The notes below the pieces were generated by a model, which made no database searches, was not told the DNA's origin, and saw nothing but the letters and a program-made list of their open reading frames with translations. The position numbers were made by a program, and so were the translations under genes. From Capitulum mitella (Eukaryota; Arthropoda; Thecostraca; Pollicipedomorpha; Pollicipedidae), in contig CP099843.1 of NCBI GenBank assembly GCA_030062745.1, positions 248,001 to 312,000 on the forward strand: 64,000 nt of DNA, written 5' to 3'. Below are positions 51,724 to 62,180 of the stretch, piece after piece; position 1 is the first letter of the stretch, and every line of letters starts with the position of its first letter.

Positions 51724-52818
51724 GGTATGAACACCCAGAATGTCCAACGATCAGCAGTCTGATCCAGCAGGTATAAACACCCAGAATGTCCAACGATCAG
51801 CTGTCTGATCCAGCAGGTATGAACACCCAGAATGTCCAACGATCAGCAGTCTGATCCAGCAGGTATGAACACCCAGAATGTCCAACGATCAGCAGTCTGA
51901 TCCAGCAGGTATGAACACCCAGAATGTCCAACGATCAGCAGTCTGATCCAGCAGGTATGAACACCCAGAATGTCCAACGATCAGCAGTCTGATCCAGCAG
52001 GTATAAACACCCAGAATGTCCAACGATCAGCTGTCTGATCCAGCAGGTATAAACACCCAGAATGTCCAACGATCAGCTGTCTGATCCAGCAGGTATGAAC
52101 ACCCAGAATGTCCAACGATCAGCTGTCTGATCCAGCAGGTATGAACACCCAGAATGTCCAACGATCAGCAGTCTGATCCAGCAGGTATAAACACCCAGAA
52201 TGTCCAACGATCAGCTGTCTGATCCAGCAGGTATGAACACCCAGAATGTCCAACGATCAGCAGTCTGATCCAGCAGGTATGAACACCCAGAATGTCCAAC
52301 GATCAGCTGTCTGATCCAGCAGGTATAAACACCCAGAATGTCCAACGATCAGCTGTCTGATCCAGCAGGTATGAACACCCAGAATGTCCAACAATAAGGT
52401 GTATCAAGGAAAAAAACCAAAATGAAAAAAAAAATGTCTGATCCAGCAGTATGAACACCCAGAATGTCCAACGATCAGCTGTCTGATCCAGCAGGTATGA
52501 ACACCCAGAATGTCCAACGATCAGCTGTCTGATCCAGCAGGTATGAACACCCAGAATGTCCAACGATCAGCAGTCTGATCCAGCAGGTATGAACACCCAG
52601 AATGTCCAACGATCAGCAGTCTGATCCAGCAGGTATGAACACCCAGAATGTCCAACGATCAGCAGTCTGATCCAGCAGGTATGAACACCCAGAATGTCCA
52701 ACGATCAACTGTCTGATCCAGCAGGTATGAACACCCAGAATGTCCAACGATCAACTGTCTGATCCAGCAGGTATGAACACCCAGAATGCCAAACGATCAG
52801 CTGTCTGATCCAGCGGGT
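51724..52818. repeat. Minisatellite, 46-bp unit, about 23 copies
   Basis: The unit contains AACACCCAGAATGTCCAACG, ATCAGCAGTCTGATCCAGCA and GGTATG. Copies differ mainly at two sites: CAGCAG or CAGCTG, and GGTATG or GGTATA. A 60-bp A-rich insertion interrupts it at 52,392-52,450. As 46 is not a multiple of three and the unit lacks minus-strand stops in most frames, long repetitive open frames appear; they are not genes. The array ends about 90 bp beyond the proposed HMGXB4 polyadenylation signal. Confidence 0.97.
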
Positions 52819-52904
52819 GGTCCCACGACGCACATCCATTTCAGTCTCTTGGCAAGTACATAAAACCCAGGACATTTCTCTACGAATCGCTGAACAGCCG
52901 TACA

Positions 52905-52910
52905 TTTATT
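52905..52910 (-). promoter_or_regulatory. Candidate HMGXB4 polyadenylation signal
   Basis: AATAAA on the minus strand, about 540 nt after the HMGXB4 stop codon. It is the first canonical hexamer I saw in the sense direction, giving a 3' UTR of roughly 560 nt that stops short of the 46-bp minisatellite. Confidence 0.5.
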
Positions 52911-53447
52911 TTAAATGAGCAAACTAGGCGAAAATGCGAATATCGAATGCGAATGGATTATGATACAGCTTCCGCCTCGTGCCTGATGCGTAAACAAGAT
53001 GTCAGGATCACTAACCAACACCACGGTAGGGAATGAATAACAATGACATCCTACCCGGCCGCGCGGCTAATCAGACATCCGCCGCGGAGCACGGCAAATG
53101 AAACCCACAGTCGAGGCTGGGCGGCCGACAGCAGGCGCGCACACGACCGCGGCCTGCAATGGTGAGACGGCGCACCGGCCACAGACCGACATCTGATCAC
53201 GACTGAGAAAGCCGCCACAGAGGCACACCGCCCAGCGTGAGGCGGGCGCGCAGTCTGACGGCCGCGTCCGTAGGTTCGAGTCACCAGCAGTCTCGCAGCA
53301 GCGACAGACCACCAGTGTGGGCCGGCCGGCCGGCCTGGCGAGGCGGCGGGTCCGTCCGGAGCGCCCCGACTGGCTCCGGGAGCCATCCAGGCGGAGCGCC
53401 AGGCTCTCCGACCCTCCGTCCCCGCCTGAATCCCGCACCGGGCGCAA

Positions 53448-53615
53448 TCACAGGCCGGGCATGAAGTAGGCGATGTTGTCGAGCGTCCTGACCAGGTCGC
53501 GCTCGTCGCAGCCGTCCAGTTCGGGCACCTGGCGTGTGAGCGCCACCAGCGGCACCAGGGCGCACAGCAGCGAGTCCAGCAGCACCGACAGACTGCCGGA
53601 CACGGCGATCTGGCC
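53448..53615 (-). CDS. HMGXB4: HMGXB4 last exon: C-terminal domain and stop
   Basis: This 168-bp exon (acceptor CCGTTGCAG) encodes [40 protein letters not shown] and [15 protein letters not shown], followed by TGA at 53448-53450. The family ends in the same IAYxMPGL at the same place, so the C-terminus is complete. Confidence 0.97.
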   Translation of the reverse strand, partial: GQIAVSGSLSVLLDSLLCALVPLVALTRQVPELDGCDERDLVRTLDNIAYFMPGL

Positions 53616-56600
53616 CTGCAACGGCCGACCACAGGCACCGGCCGGCGTCACACCCAGCAGACGACAGTCGGGCACCGCCCACCAACGGTGGCCACGGATT
53701 CTTCTTCGTTTACTGCATTTTTCGGACAAAGTCTGGGTTAAACATTATTACATTACAGCTATGCTTCTAACTGTATGGCCACGATTTCCGAAGGCCACCG
53801 AGGGGAAACCAAAATCTGAACATCATTACTTTGCTACGACGCCATCCGGGCTACAGTTATAACTCGAAACCCCGAGTTTGTCCGCCAAACTTTGCAATTA
53901 ACAAATACGACGGATGAAAATGTTCTGACTTATCTCCCTCCGTGTTGCTCATATATCATCACTAATCCGAGCCTTCAGAGTCAGCAGTAACGGCAGACGC
54001 TCTCCAATCGGCCGCTGTCAGCAGGACACGGCACGGAGCGGCCGTCGGTAGCAAGACAGGACAGGGCAGGACAGGACGCGGCCATTGACAGCAGGGCAGG
54101 ACAAGGCAGTAAAGGACAGGACCGGACAGAACAGGACGCGCCATCGACAGCAGGAGAGGACACCAGAGGAGAGGACAGGACAGGAGGCAGGACACGCAGC
54201 GACAGCAGACGGGAACTCACGTCGTGGTCGCGCAGCTTCTGGCCGATGACGCCGAGCGACTCGCCGAGCAGAACCATGTGGGCGGCCAGGTCCAGCGGCT
54301 GGGTGCTGCACACGCGGTAGTTGGTCGGATTCACCAGAGACGTGGCCTCGCTCATCGAAGGCGGAGGCCTGCGGCCGGCCAATCACGCCAGTCAAGGCAG
54401 GTCGCACGGGTCACGGCCCGTCGCAAGGGTCAAAGCCGGTCACACGGGTCAAGGCCGGTCACACGGGTCGGATGTCACGTTCCGGGTCGAAGGCATCCGA
54501 GGTCTTTTTGAGTGTTGTCAGGCTATGTGGACGGGCGTGCTGGTCGAGCCCACACCATAAAACGGAAACCCGATTTTAATGCTGCAGACCAAGGCGACGT
54601 CGCACAAGTTGTCAGGTTTAGTTCCGAAAAACACACATAGAAAATGTCCGATCCCATGTCGACGTAACAACGGTCGCCGACCCCCGGCCAGACCAGTGAC
54701 GTCACGGGTCAGTGGTTGCGCCTCTGACGCAAGGGTTATTGTTATATTTGCAGCACGGCCGCCTACGAGTCAGCCAGTGGCCAGAGGCTTCAACTAGCAG
54801 CGTAAGCTACGGTCCTGAGCTGAGCTGGTGGCCTGATCACAAACGCCCTCAGCGAGATGTTATGGTTGGGTCATATCGGTAACATCACAAGTTACGACTT
54901 GGCTGCGTCGTCCCATGGTCAGTGGTAACTGCTGAGTCACTGCGCATAGCATGCAACAGTGCAGAGTCAACAACCATCTTACTAACAAAACGGAATATAT
55001 GTAACCACATAAAATAGAATACAATGCAAAACAGTATATGTCGCGCTGGCCACCAGGTGTTGGATTTAATGCTGATCACATGACAAACGGTAACTCAGCG
55101 TCACTCAGTGCGGAGTCACGTTCTGGTGAAAGCCACCGTATTTACACGGCACAAATGAAGTGTACCGCATACAATTGTGCTTTAGAGCTCCTGGCATGAC
55201 AAAGTGGTAAGACATGCAAACGCTGGCACTGTGGGGACACACGACTGCTGCGTCAGAAGAAGTCAGGGTCACTCGGGCCGGGCGCCGCGTCGCAGCGGGC
55301 AATCCCCAGTAAGCCCCATCCAGCGCTGGAAAAGGTGCCGTTTTTTTCTTTTTTGGTGTTGAAGAACACCAAAAAACGTGCCCAAAAAACATTTCATACT
55401 CAAAAAGTTTGATCTTGTGCCTCCATCAAAACGCTACATTATAGCCACAGTGATAAATTTCTTACTCTGCAGGTAAATGACTATGGCTCCGACCAGTAAG
55501 AAGCTGGTATGACGTCATGACTGATTTATACCAAGAACGCCATCTTAAACCATCATTACTCTGTGCAAAATTTTGTGCTCGAAAACAAAAATTATTCTCT
55601 GGCACCAAGAACAGCAGTCGAATTCCCAGCCCCTCGCCCAGCCGGCCGGCGGGGCGCCTACATGCTGGGCTGTTTGCCGGCCGTCTCTGACGTGGTCCCC
55701 TCGGCGGCGCCGTCCAGCGCCTTCTTGGCGGCCGTGACGCGGCCCTTGCCCTTGCCGGTGGACTTCATCTTGGCGCTGGTGCTGGCCTCCTTGGCCAGCG
55801 CCCGGCTGTTGATGCGCTGGGCGCGGCGCTTGAAGTTCTGTCGGACCGAGACGCGCGTCACGCCACGGCTCGCCGAGCCCGGGCGGCGAGGGCGGCACAC
55901 AGCGGCCACGCAGGGGCGACACGACCGCACACGTAACCTGGGCCCTGAGCTGGATCGATCACTGAGCCAAAGCCGACGGTCAGTGCGTACCCTCAGCCGC
56001 ACACGAAAACTTTTACGTTCTCTGTTCTATGTTCGACGCAACCGGCCAAGAAGGCCGATCCAACACATCATCATTCTACCCCAGCGGATAAACAATCCAA
56101 TGCGGGAAAATGCACTCCATCGTCGCGCTTATCCTTATTTCTCTCATTTGCACCACATAGTAGCCACGCTGCATTTGACTAGTCGCGTCTCCTAGCTGTC
56201 CAATCCTCACGAGGACCACCGTATCTCCGGTCATCTCCGAGGACCACCTCACTCCTGCCCAGACGGCACTGGACCACCGTAGCCCTGATCAGGCGGCCGC
56301 GCTCGCAGCAAGATGATGGCATGCATTCAACGGGCGCCACATTCCGCACTGCAGCTGGATACTCACGTATTTTTTGGCGTCGGGAAGGGTGTTCCACATC
56401 GCGCCCAGCCGTTTGTTGACTTGCGAGAAACCCAGCGACGGATTGGCGTTCACGACAAAGTCGCGAACCTCCCGTGCCCACAACAGGTATGCCGTGATTC
56501 GTGATTGCTACAACAAAGATACAATCAACAGTACGACACACAGTGGGTTAAACGCACCCTTTGCGTTCCTGGGACAAATGAAAATATTCCATTTCACACG

Positions 56601-58147
56601 GCTCTACATTCGCGTATCCCCTCCCATGCTAATGTTTCGTCACGATCATGCCCAATGTCATACCTAATACGCACGGCAATCGCAAGAACCAAACGCGGTC
56701 GCTTCCTGAAAACGTCCGAATCGTTTCCGTGAAAGCAATTAACAAGAGCGCCATCACGACCTGACCCAGCCCGCGCAAACACTTACACCCTTATCTTTCC
56801 TGGTCATCCTCTGCTGTTTCCACATCTTGCTGGCGTTTTTCTGCCGGCCAACCAGCTTCTTCTGACGGGCCGCCTTGATTGGTTTGCCGCGCCTGGCTGG
56901 GGCGGTGGTGGCGGCGGCGGCGGCGGTGGCTGCCCGCGCGGGCGACTCGTCGATCACCAGCGAATCATCGGCGCCGTCCGAGAAACGCTCCGGCTCGTCG
57001 TCCTCCTCCTCAAACTCGTCGTCGTCGTCGTTGGCCACCATGATGAGGTTCGAGAAGTCGTCGTCGTCCTCACTCTCGGCCTTGATCTCGACGCTGCCGG
57101 CCACGCCGCCACTGGTGTCGTATCCGTCCACCTCATACCCTGACAGCCAACGGAGTGAGGCCCGTCAATCCCGGCCACCAGCACCTGGCCAGGGCGTGTC
57201 ACGAGACAGAGCCTCAGATCACATACGCCCGAGACGAAACACAAGTCTGACGCTCCGCCCAGGATAAATCCACGATATCAATTAGGTCCCGTGTCCGGAG
57301 CAATGACAGCATTCTGCTTAGATCGTATTTCTCAAAAGACTGGAAATGCTGACGTAACATATTTGCCTTCATTCAAGCACAGTGTGGCCGACAGTACAAT
57401 GTCTTCACCAAGTGAAACAAGTAAAGGCAAAGCAAAACAAGAAAAATGTGTATTGGTTCAACAAAAGGCACACGAAAGTGACCATGTAAGCACATCTTAA
57501 ATGGAGATAGGGGTGTAGATAAATGGCGACGCTCGACTACTTGGGAATCCTCTGCAGATCCTGAGAGGAAAAGCTGGCGTTAGAGGCGATGATGGCAGTA
57601 TTTACAAAGTACAGGCGCGTGATGCTGGCATTCCTCGAACCTCACCTTGGAGGTCTTCCTCAGATCCGACATCGTCCAGCGCCTCCGTCTTCACGTCCAG
57701 CATCTCCGACTTCACGTCCACCATTGCCGGAGTCACCATCACCTGCCCAGCCAACGTTACATGTCCACATGGCTTTTCCTTGAACCCGCCCTGGATGGGA
57801 CCCGTATGCAATTTTCCTAAACCGCAAGTCATGAGGCAAACGAACACCCACAAGCGTCTGTCTCCAGGTATCTGTCCGCAGTTTCCGAGATTTCAGGCTT
57901 CCCTGCAGTGTCAACCGACACGACTACGAACACGGACTGACGGTTTTAAGTCTGCGCAGTACTTCGCAATAAGTGGAGGGTGCGCAGCTGACCTTGGTCT
58001 TCCTCCTGGCGGCCGACTGCGGGCCGCTGTCACGACGCTCCTTGCGCGAAGTTTTGGGCTCCGCCTCATCTTGTGGGTCGTAGTCGGCCAGTTTGCTGGA
58101 GCGCTTCCTGACCCGGCCCGAGCGCGACACGTCCCCGCTGTCCACGT
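53448..58147 (-). CDS. HMGXB4: HMG box-containing protein 4 (HMGXB4), complete 3' end, first exon not found
   Basis: Nuclear HMG-box protein. The vertebrate orthologue is reported as a negative regulator of Wnt/beta-catenin signalling and a chromatin-associated factor. Seven minus-strand exons (58147-57993, 57742-57646, 57139-56787, 56507-56367, 55837-55662, 54368-54221, 53615-53448) join in phase into about 410 residues. Order: basic [14 protein letters not shown], an acidic linker, an acidic then alanine-rich and lysine-rich region, one HMG box ([15 protein letters not shown] to QRINSRA), a basic tail, then the conserved C-terminal domain ([52 protein letters not shown]). That C-terminal block, ending at the stop, is diagnostic of HMGXB4. 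The first exon must end in phase 1 upstream of 58147 and was not found. Confidence 0.94.
54000..54200. repeat. Degenerate GGACA-rich tandem repeat in HMGXB4 intron
   Basis: Irregular tandem of AGGACAGG and GACAGCAGG modules ending about 20 bp from the donor of the exon at 54221-54368. On the sense strand it is a TGTCC/CCTGTC pyrimidine-rich series. Confidence 0.8.
54221..54368 (-). CDS. HMGXB4: HMGXB4 exon: first half of C-terminal conserved domain
   Basis: This 148-bp exon begins with one base completing Met (acceptor CGGCCGCAG) and ends in phase 0 at GAC|GTGAGT. It encodes [40 protein letters not shown] and IGQKLRDHD. PLDLAAHxxLLGESLxxIG matches the human PIDVAAHLQLLGESLSLIG. Private tandem repeats flank it on both sides (54,000-54,200 and 54,370-54,480). 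Confidence 0.96.
54370..54480. repeat. Short tandem repeat, about 22-bp unit, at HMGXB4 acceptor
   Basis: Four to five copies of GGTCACACGGGTCAAGGCC-like sequence starting within about 20 bp of the acceptor of the exon at 54221-54368. Confidence 0.8.
55330..55620. repeat. Intronic repeat with a paralogous copy at 59,820-60,100
   Basis: Shared blocks in the same order include GGAAAAG, TTTTATACTC-like, AAAGTTTG, CATCAAAA, GCATTA/CTACATTA, GGAAATGACT/GGTAAATGACT, AAGAAG and the TGATTTATACCAAGA/TGATGTAAACCAAGA block. The two copies lie about 4.5 kb apart in the same orientation, inside and upstream of HMGXB4. Divergence is large but collinear. Confidence 0.7.
55662..55837 (-). CDS. HMGXB4: HMGXB4 exon: end of HMG box and basic tail
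   Basis: This 176-bp exon (acceptor CGGTCCGACAG) ends in phase 2 at CAGCAT|GTAGGC, an unusual donor confirmed by phase. It encodes [20 protein letters not shown] (third HMG helix), then lysine- and serine-rich [20 protein letters not shown] and a linker ending KQPSM. Confidence 0.88.
56367..56507 (-). CDS. HMGXB4: HMGXB4 exon: HMG box, helices 1-2
   Basis: This 141-bp exon is phase 0/0, with acceptor TTTGTTGTAG and donor TAC|GTGAGT. It encodes [40 protein letters not shown] and LPDAKKY. The AY-hydrophobic-W-x-x-E start, NP-x-x-x-F, a conserved W and L-P-x-x-x-K-x-x-Y spacing are the HMG-box signature. The third helix is in the next exon. Confidence 0.95.
56787..57139 (-). CDS. HMGXB4: HMGXB4 exon: acidic and lysine-rich region
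   Basis: This 353-bp exon starts with two bases completing a Gly codon (acceptor GCTGTCAG) and ends in phase 0 at GGT|GTAAGT. Its 117 residues are strongly zoned: [11 protein letters not shown], an acidic run ([25 protein letters not shown]), LVIDESPA, an alanine/threonine run, then a basic stretch ([31 protein letters not shown]). The basic part leads directly into the HMG box, as in the vertebrate protein. LVIDES parallels the human LVIDDS. Confidence 0.92.
57646..57742 (-). CDS. HMGXB4: HMGXB4 exon: acidic linker
   Basis: This 97-bp exon (acceptor GGGCAG, donor CAAG|GTGAGG) enters in phase 0 and leaves in phase 1. It encodes [20 protein letters not shown] and [12 protein letters not shown]. 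The repeated DVKSE/DVKTE suggests SUMO-type psi-K-x-E sites (VKSE, VKTE); this is inference from motif only. Confidence 0.8.
57993..58147 (-). CDS. HMGXB4: HMGXB4 exon: N-terminal basic region
   Basis: This 155-bp exon is entered in phase 1 (acceptor GTGCTGTAG) and ends in phase 0 at AAG|GTCAGC, a weak donor. After a split codon it encodes [40 protein letters not shown] and [11 protein letters not shown], a serine/lysine/arginine-rich stretch like the vertebrate N-terminus. Its acceptor and first 40 nt are partly duplicated upstream (58,350-58,420) inside a minisatellite. Confidence 0.85.
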
Positions 58148-58159
58148 CTACAGCACCAG

Positions 58160-58980
58160 AGACAACGGCGGCCACCGTCTGACCCCGCTGACCCGGCCCG
58201 ATACCCACACTGTCTGACCCCGCTGACAAACCGATACACACATCATCTGACCCCCTGACATGGTCTGATACCCACACTATCTAACCCCCTGACACTGCCC
58301 AATACCCACACTGTCTGACCCCCTGACACAGTCTGACGCCCACACTGTTTGACCCCGCGGACACGGCCCCAGCGCGACACGTCCCTGTTGTGAATGTCTG
58401 CACCAGCATCAGAGACAACAGTGGAGACCATCTGACCCCACTAACACAGCTCGATATCCACACTGCCTCACCCCACTGACATGGCCTGATACCCCCACTG
58501 TCCGACCCCAACGACACAGCCAAATAAACACACCGCCTGAGCTCACTGACACAGCATGATAACCGCACCATCTGACCCTAATGACACAGCCTGATATCCA
58601 CACCATATGACCCCCTAACAGCCTGATAATCACACTGTCTGACCCACCTGGCACAGCCCAATACCCAAACTGTAACTGTCTGACCCCACCGACACAGCCT
58701 GATACCCGCACCATCTGATCCTACTGACATGGCCTGACAACCACAATGTCTGACCCCCCTGACACAGCCCAATAACCATACTGTCTGGCCCCACCAACAC
58801 AGCCTGATACCTGCACTGTCTGACCCCAATGACACAGCCTGATAACCACACAGTCTGACACCAATGACAATGCCAGCAAGCCAGTGTCTGACCCACATGA
58901 CAAGACCAGGGGACCAGTCTTGGACCAAAGGGCATGGCCAGATACCTACTACCTGACCAAAAACTATTTCCACAGTCCTT
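58160..58980. repeat. Minisatellite, about 38-bp unit, upstream of an HMGXB4 exon
   Basis: About 20 variable units of CTGACCCCACTGACACAGCC followed by TGATACCCACACTG. The array starts about 15 bp beyond the exon acceptor. Exon-proximal units carry CpG (GACCCGGCCCGATACC, CCCCGCTGAC), while distal units carry the CA/TG form (GACACAGCCTGATACC, CCCCACTGAC). At 58,350-58,420 the array contains a diverged copy of the exon's acceptor and start. Confidence 0.92.
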
Positions 58981-61330
58981 TTCTCAGCTAACTTTTGAAT
59001 GAATCACCCAGCTGCTGAAAACAGTTATCCATATATACTTAGTACCCTGACCTAATAAATGCCCATGCCTAATTTGGAATAAGTAAAATTAGTGATTTTA
59101 CCAATGGTCTTCATGATATGATTTCCAGTATGCTGGTGGAGAGGCTACTGGATTACCTTAAAATATCAATGTCTGCAGCCCAGCTGCTAGCATGGCTTCA
59201 GGAAGAAACATTTTTGAATGTCACATGGTTTGCTGTGCCTTCTGCCATATTTTGACACTTCATTACAAAGCCTGCATGCATGAAACTCTGTTTCTCAGAA
59301 AACTTCATTACTGGGCAATGATAACCATACTTAATTCTAGTTTCTTACATCTAGAATGGTAGAATTTGAACTAGGGCAGAAAACTAGGGCAGGCTTTGAA
59401 ATGCAGACACACAAGATTTTAACACGATTGGTCACATTGATCAAAAGTTACTGCTCAAAAGGACTATGACAAAGTTTTTGCTCACATAGTACTGTTAAAT
59501 CCCAATGGCATGGCCAGAAATCCACTGTATAACCCCAATGATATGGCCAGATGCCCAGTGTCTAACCCCAATGACACAGCCAGAGACCCAGTGTCTAATC
59601 CCAATGGCATGGCCAGAGAACCAATTTCCAACCCCACCGACACATCCAGAGAACCAGCACTGGATCCCAACAATATGGTTAGAGACATGGTCTAATTCCA
59701 ATGACATGGCCCCATACCTTTACCATCATGGCCCAGCTCCCATTGTCTGACTACAGAATGTGACAGATTCTAACATGACTGATGCGAGTTTCACAGCGCA
59801 TACCTGACACCAAAAGGAGCACAGTTGGAAAAGTTGTTGTTTTCTGGTATTAAACAGCACCAGAAAACAGGTGTTTTAAAACACATTTTATACTCCCAAA
59901 GTTTGTGCATTCATCAAAAAACTGCATTACAAGCATGCTAAAAACTGATAACCCTGCAAGGAAATGACTGTCTCCATTCAGTACGAAGAAGATGTGATGC
60001 CATCACTGATGTAAACCAAGACTACCAACTACTATTACTACTTTTGGCAACATTACATACCCCAAAATAAAAATTGTACTCCTGACACCAGAAACAAAAA
60101 CAGAATTTCTAACCCTGAACAGGAGTATCAGTGTACTGGTGGATACCACTGGAAGGCAAGCCAGAAACATTACTGAAAGCAAAAAGAACAACCAGAAAAC
60201 TGCATCTTTCATATGTCACAAATCAGGATCATACATATGTAATATAAGGCAACCATCCTGATGACAGATCAAAGTAATGTCATTGAGCAAATCACACATT
60301 TTCTTTACTGTTACATAGCTATGTGTTATAATTAACATATCTAGCAGTTTTGCAGCATCAGTTAAGTAACACAGCAGTTTTGACATATCAGGATCAATAG
60401 TATGGTTGGGAAAGTGCTAGTCACCATTCTGATGAGACAGGTTTGTCACCCTTGTCTGGTCGCAACTGGCCAACAAAAGATCGTGCTAGCAATTACAATG
60501 TCTGCATGTCATGCTTAAAACATCTGACACAAAATCAACTGTAACTAGACACAGTGCATCAGAGTGTAGCATCAGAGTCCACACAATGACCTCTGCTTAA
60601 CACTGGCTTTCATCCCCAATGTCACCCAGGGATGGATATTGAAATCAAATTGGCAAAACAGAAATATATGAGTAACTGTAAAGCAGAGTAACCTTTTGGA
60701 GCCCTATGCATACAATACCCTGCATCTTACAGGCACAATCATAAGACCCTGTTGAATATCACCTTACCAAAGAATGATGAATTCATGCTGATTATGCCCT
60801 TGAAGCCTTGGAGCCTGATGCCTTGGCTTCCTGTCTTGTCATGGATCCTATACAAAACTCACACTGATCCATTCCAGTTACCACAAAAAACTGATCTGGA
60901 AGAAATGCTCACATAATTATACATCAATATATGTTACAATGCTAGGTAATTTAACAGTGCTTATAAATCCTGCAGGAAAAACATGTTACTGTGTCTGTAT
61001 CCTGCTGTACATCACAGATTAACCTTCATGAGGGGGAGGAAGAATTATGGTGCTTCTATGGTTCAAGGGTAAGGTCACCTTTCCCCAGTATATGCTAATG
61101 ATCTACATCAAAGTAGCATAGACCACCTGCAATGCAATGTAACCACCTTGCTGCAACAGAGCATTTACCATCCCAGGCTGGCCTCCAGATCCACCTTGGG
61201 GTCCTGGGAGGGGGTTCAAGAGAATCCTACCCCCAAAAGCTCAAGAATGTTAAGTCCCACGGACAATAAAATTACTGCTGAAACACCCTTGCTGAACATC
61301 GAGGAAAACAACCATATATTTTCAAATACA
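58980..61330. other. CpG-depleted sequence upstream of HMGXB4 exons
   Basis: No exon was recognised. CpG is nearly absent from about 58,560 to 61,320. The content includes a second tandem array (59,500-59,755) and the paralogous block (59,820-60,100). It is presumably HMGXB4 intron 1 or the 5' flank. Confidence 0.5.
59500..59755. repeat. Minisatellite related to the 58-kb array
   Basis: Seven units of CCCCAATGACATGGCCAGA with CCCAGTGTCTAAC, period about 33-36 bp. The unit shares CCCAATGAC and CAGTGTCTGACC with the distal units at 58,860-58,930, so both arrays probably had one origin and were separated by unrelated sequence. Confidence 0.85.
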
Positions 61331-61344
61331 AACAATATTAAGCC

Positions 61345-62020
61345 CGCACGCTCAGACAGGCGTCAACTCACCCTAATCACCCGCCAACCGCGCCAGTGGC
61401 TCCTCCAACGGTGACTGGTGTACATGAAACGGCCCGCTCGCTAGTACATTGGGCTCGTACCATTGGTGGGTCATGAAGGGGATGGGGCGAACATAAGTTA
61501 TTTCGAGCCGCCCAGGGAAAAAACGAGACCAAGATCCGTAAGTCAAGGGTTCGTCTGGGGAAAGATTCGTAACCAAAGGTTCCTAAGCATTATGCTCGTA
61601 TCAGACAAGGTCTTATGGGACAAGTTTCGTATTAGAGTTTGGTTGCGGATTTCAGCCGAAGGCGCAAACCCGCGACGCAGGCGCGGCGTAGGATATTAGA
61701 AGCCGCAAGCCGACAGAAGGTTCAATCGGACTTGGTCCGATCTAATAGTTTACTAACATTTGGTTACGGTTTTTCTTTGCGAACCTTTTCTCTTACGAAC
61801 CATTTTCCCATTTTCGCACGAACCCGTTTCAGAACGAACGTAGTCCGCTACACAGTCCCTGTTGAAACATAATCTAATACGGAGCTTTGCGCGACCTTGC
61901 CCCTTTACTGGACAGAGCCAAATGCTATCACACCCCGTTCTCGGCCTGCGGTATCTAGTACCGTACGCCGTGCCTTCAGCGCACTGCAGCGCAGCATTAC
62001 GCCACATAATCACCCCCAGA
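61345..62020. other. CpG-rich sequence, possible 5' region of HMGXB4
   Basis: CpG becomes frequent abruptly at about 61,345 (GCCCGCACGCTCAG). The segment 61,540-61,820 repeats TTCGTA/CGAACC and AAGGTT-type motifs. No exon ending in phase 1 with an HMGXB4-like N-terminus could be identified. Confidence 0.25.
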
Positions 62021-62180
62021 GTCGCGGCTGAGGGGCCCGGGGGGCCGGTTCCCACTTTTGGCCCGCATTTCTTGCAAAAACCATTGCACGTTATCCCCCC
62101 ACAGATACATTTCGGATGATTCCAGTTCACACCGAGTTCCGGATCCCCTTATGGAAATCCTGGCTGCGCTCCTGATCGCC
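62020..62180. repeat. Interspersed repeat copy (CAGGATTTT family), inverted
   Basis: It ends CCCCTTATGGAAATCCTGGCTGCGCTCCTG, that is CAGGAGCGCAGCCAGGATTT on the minus strand. It also contains GGGGCCGGTTCCCACTTTTG and AAAAACCATTGCACGTTATC, as in the copies at 27.2 and 30.9 kb. Confidence 0.75.

Noticed and set aside
51609-52905. Repetitive open frames (LLDQTADRWTFWVFI type) across the 46-bp minisatellite
   Set aside because: The unit length is not a multiple of three, so all frames rotate through the same peptides; no start context, splice sites or flanking coding sequence supports translation.
58243-58973. Minus-strand open frames (GxxLCxxGQTV type repeats) over the 58-kb minisatellite as coding sequence
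   Set aside because: They translate the tandem unit in several frames; the array lies in the intron upstream of an HMGXB4 exon with its own acceptor.
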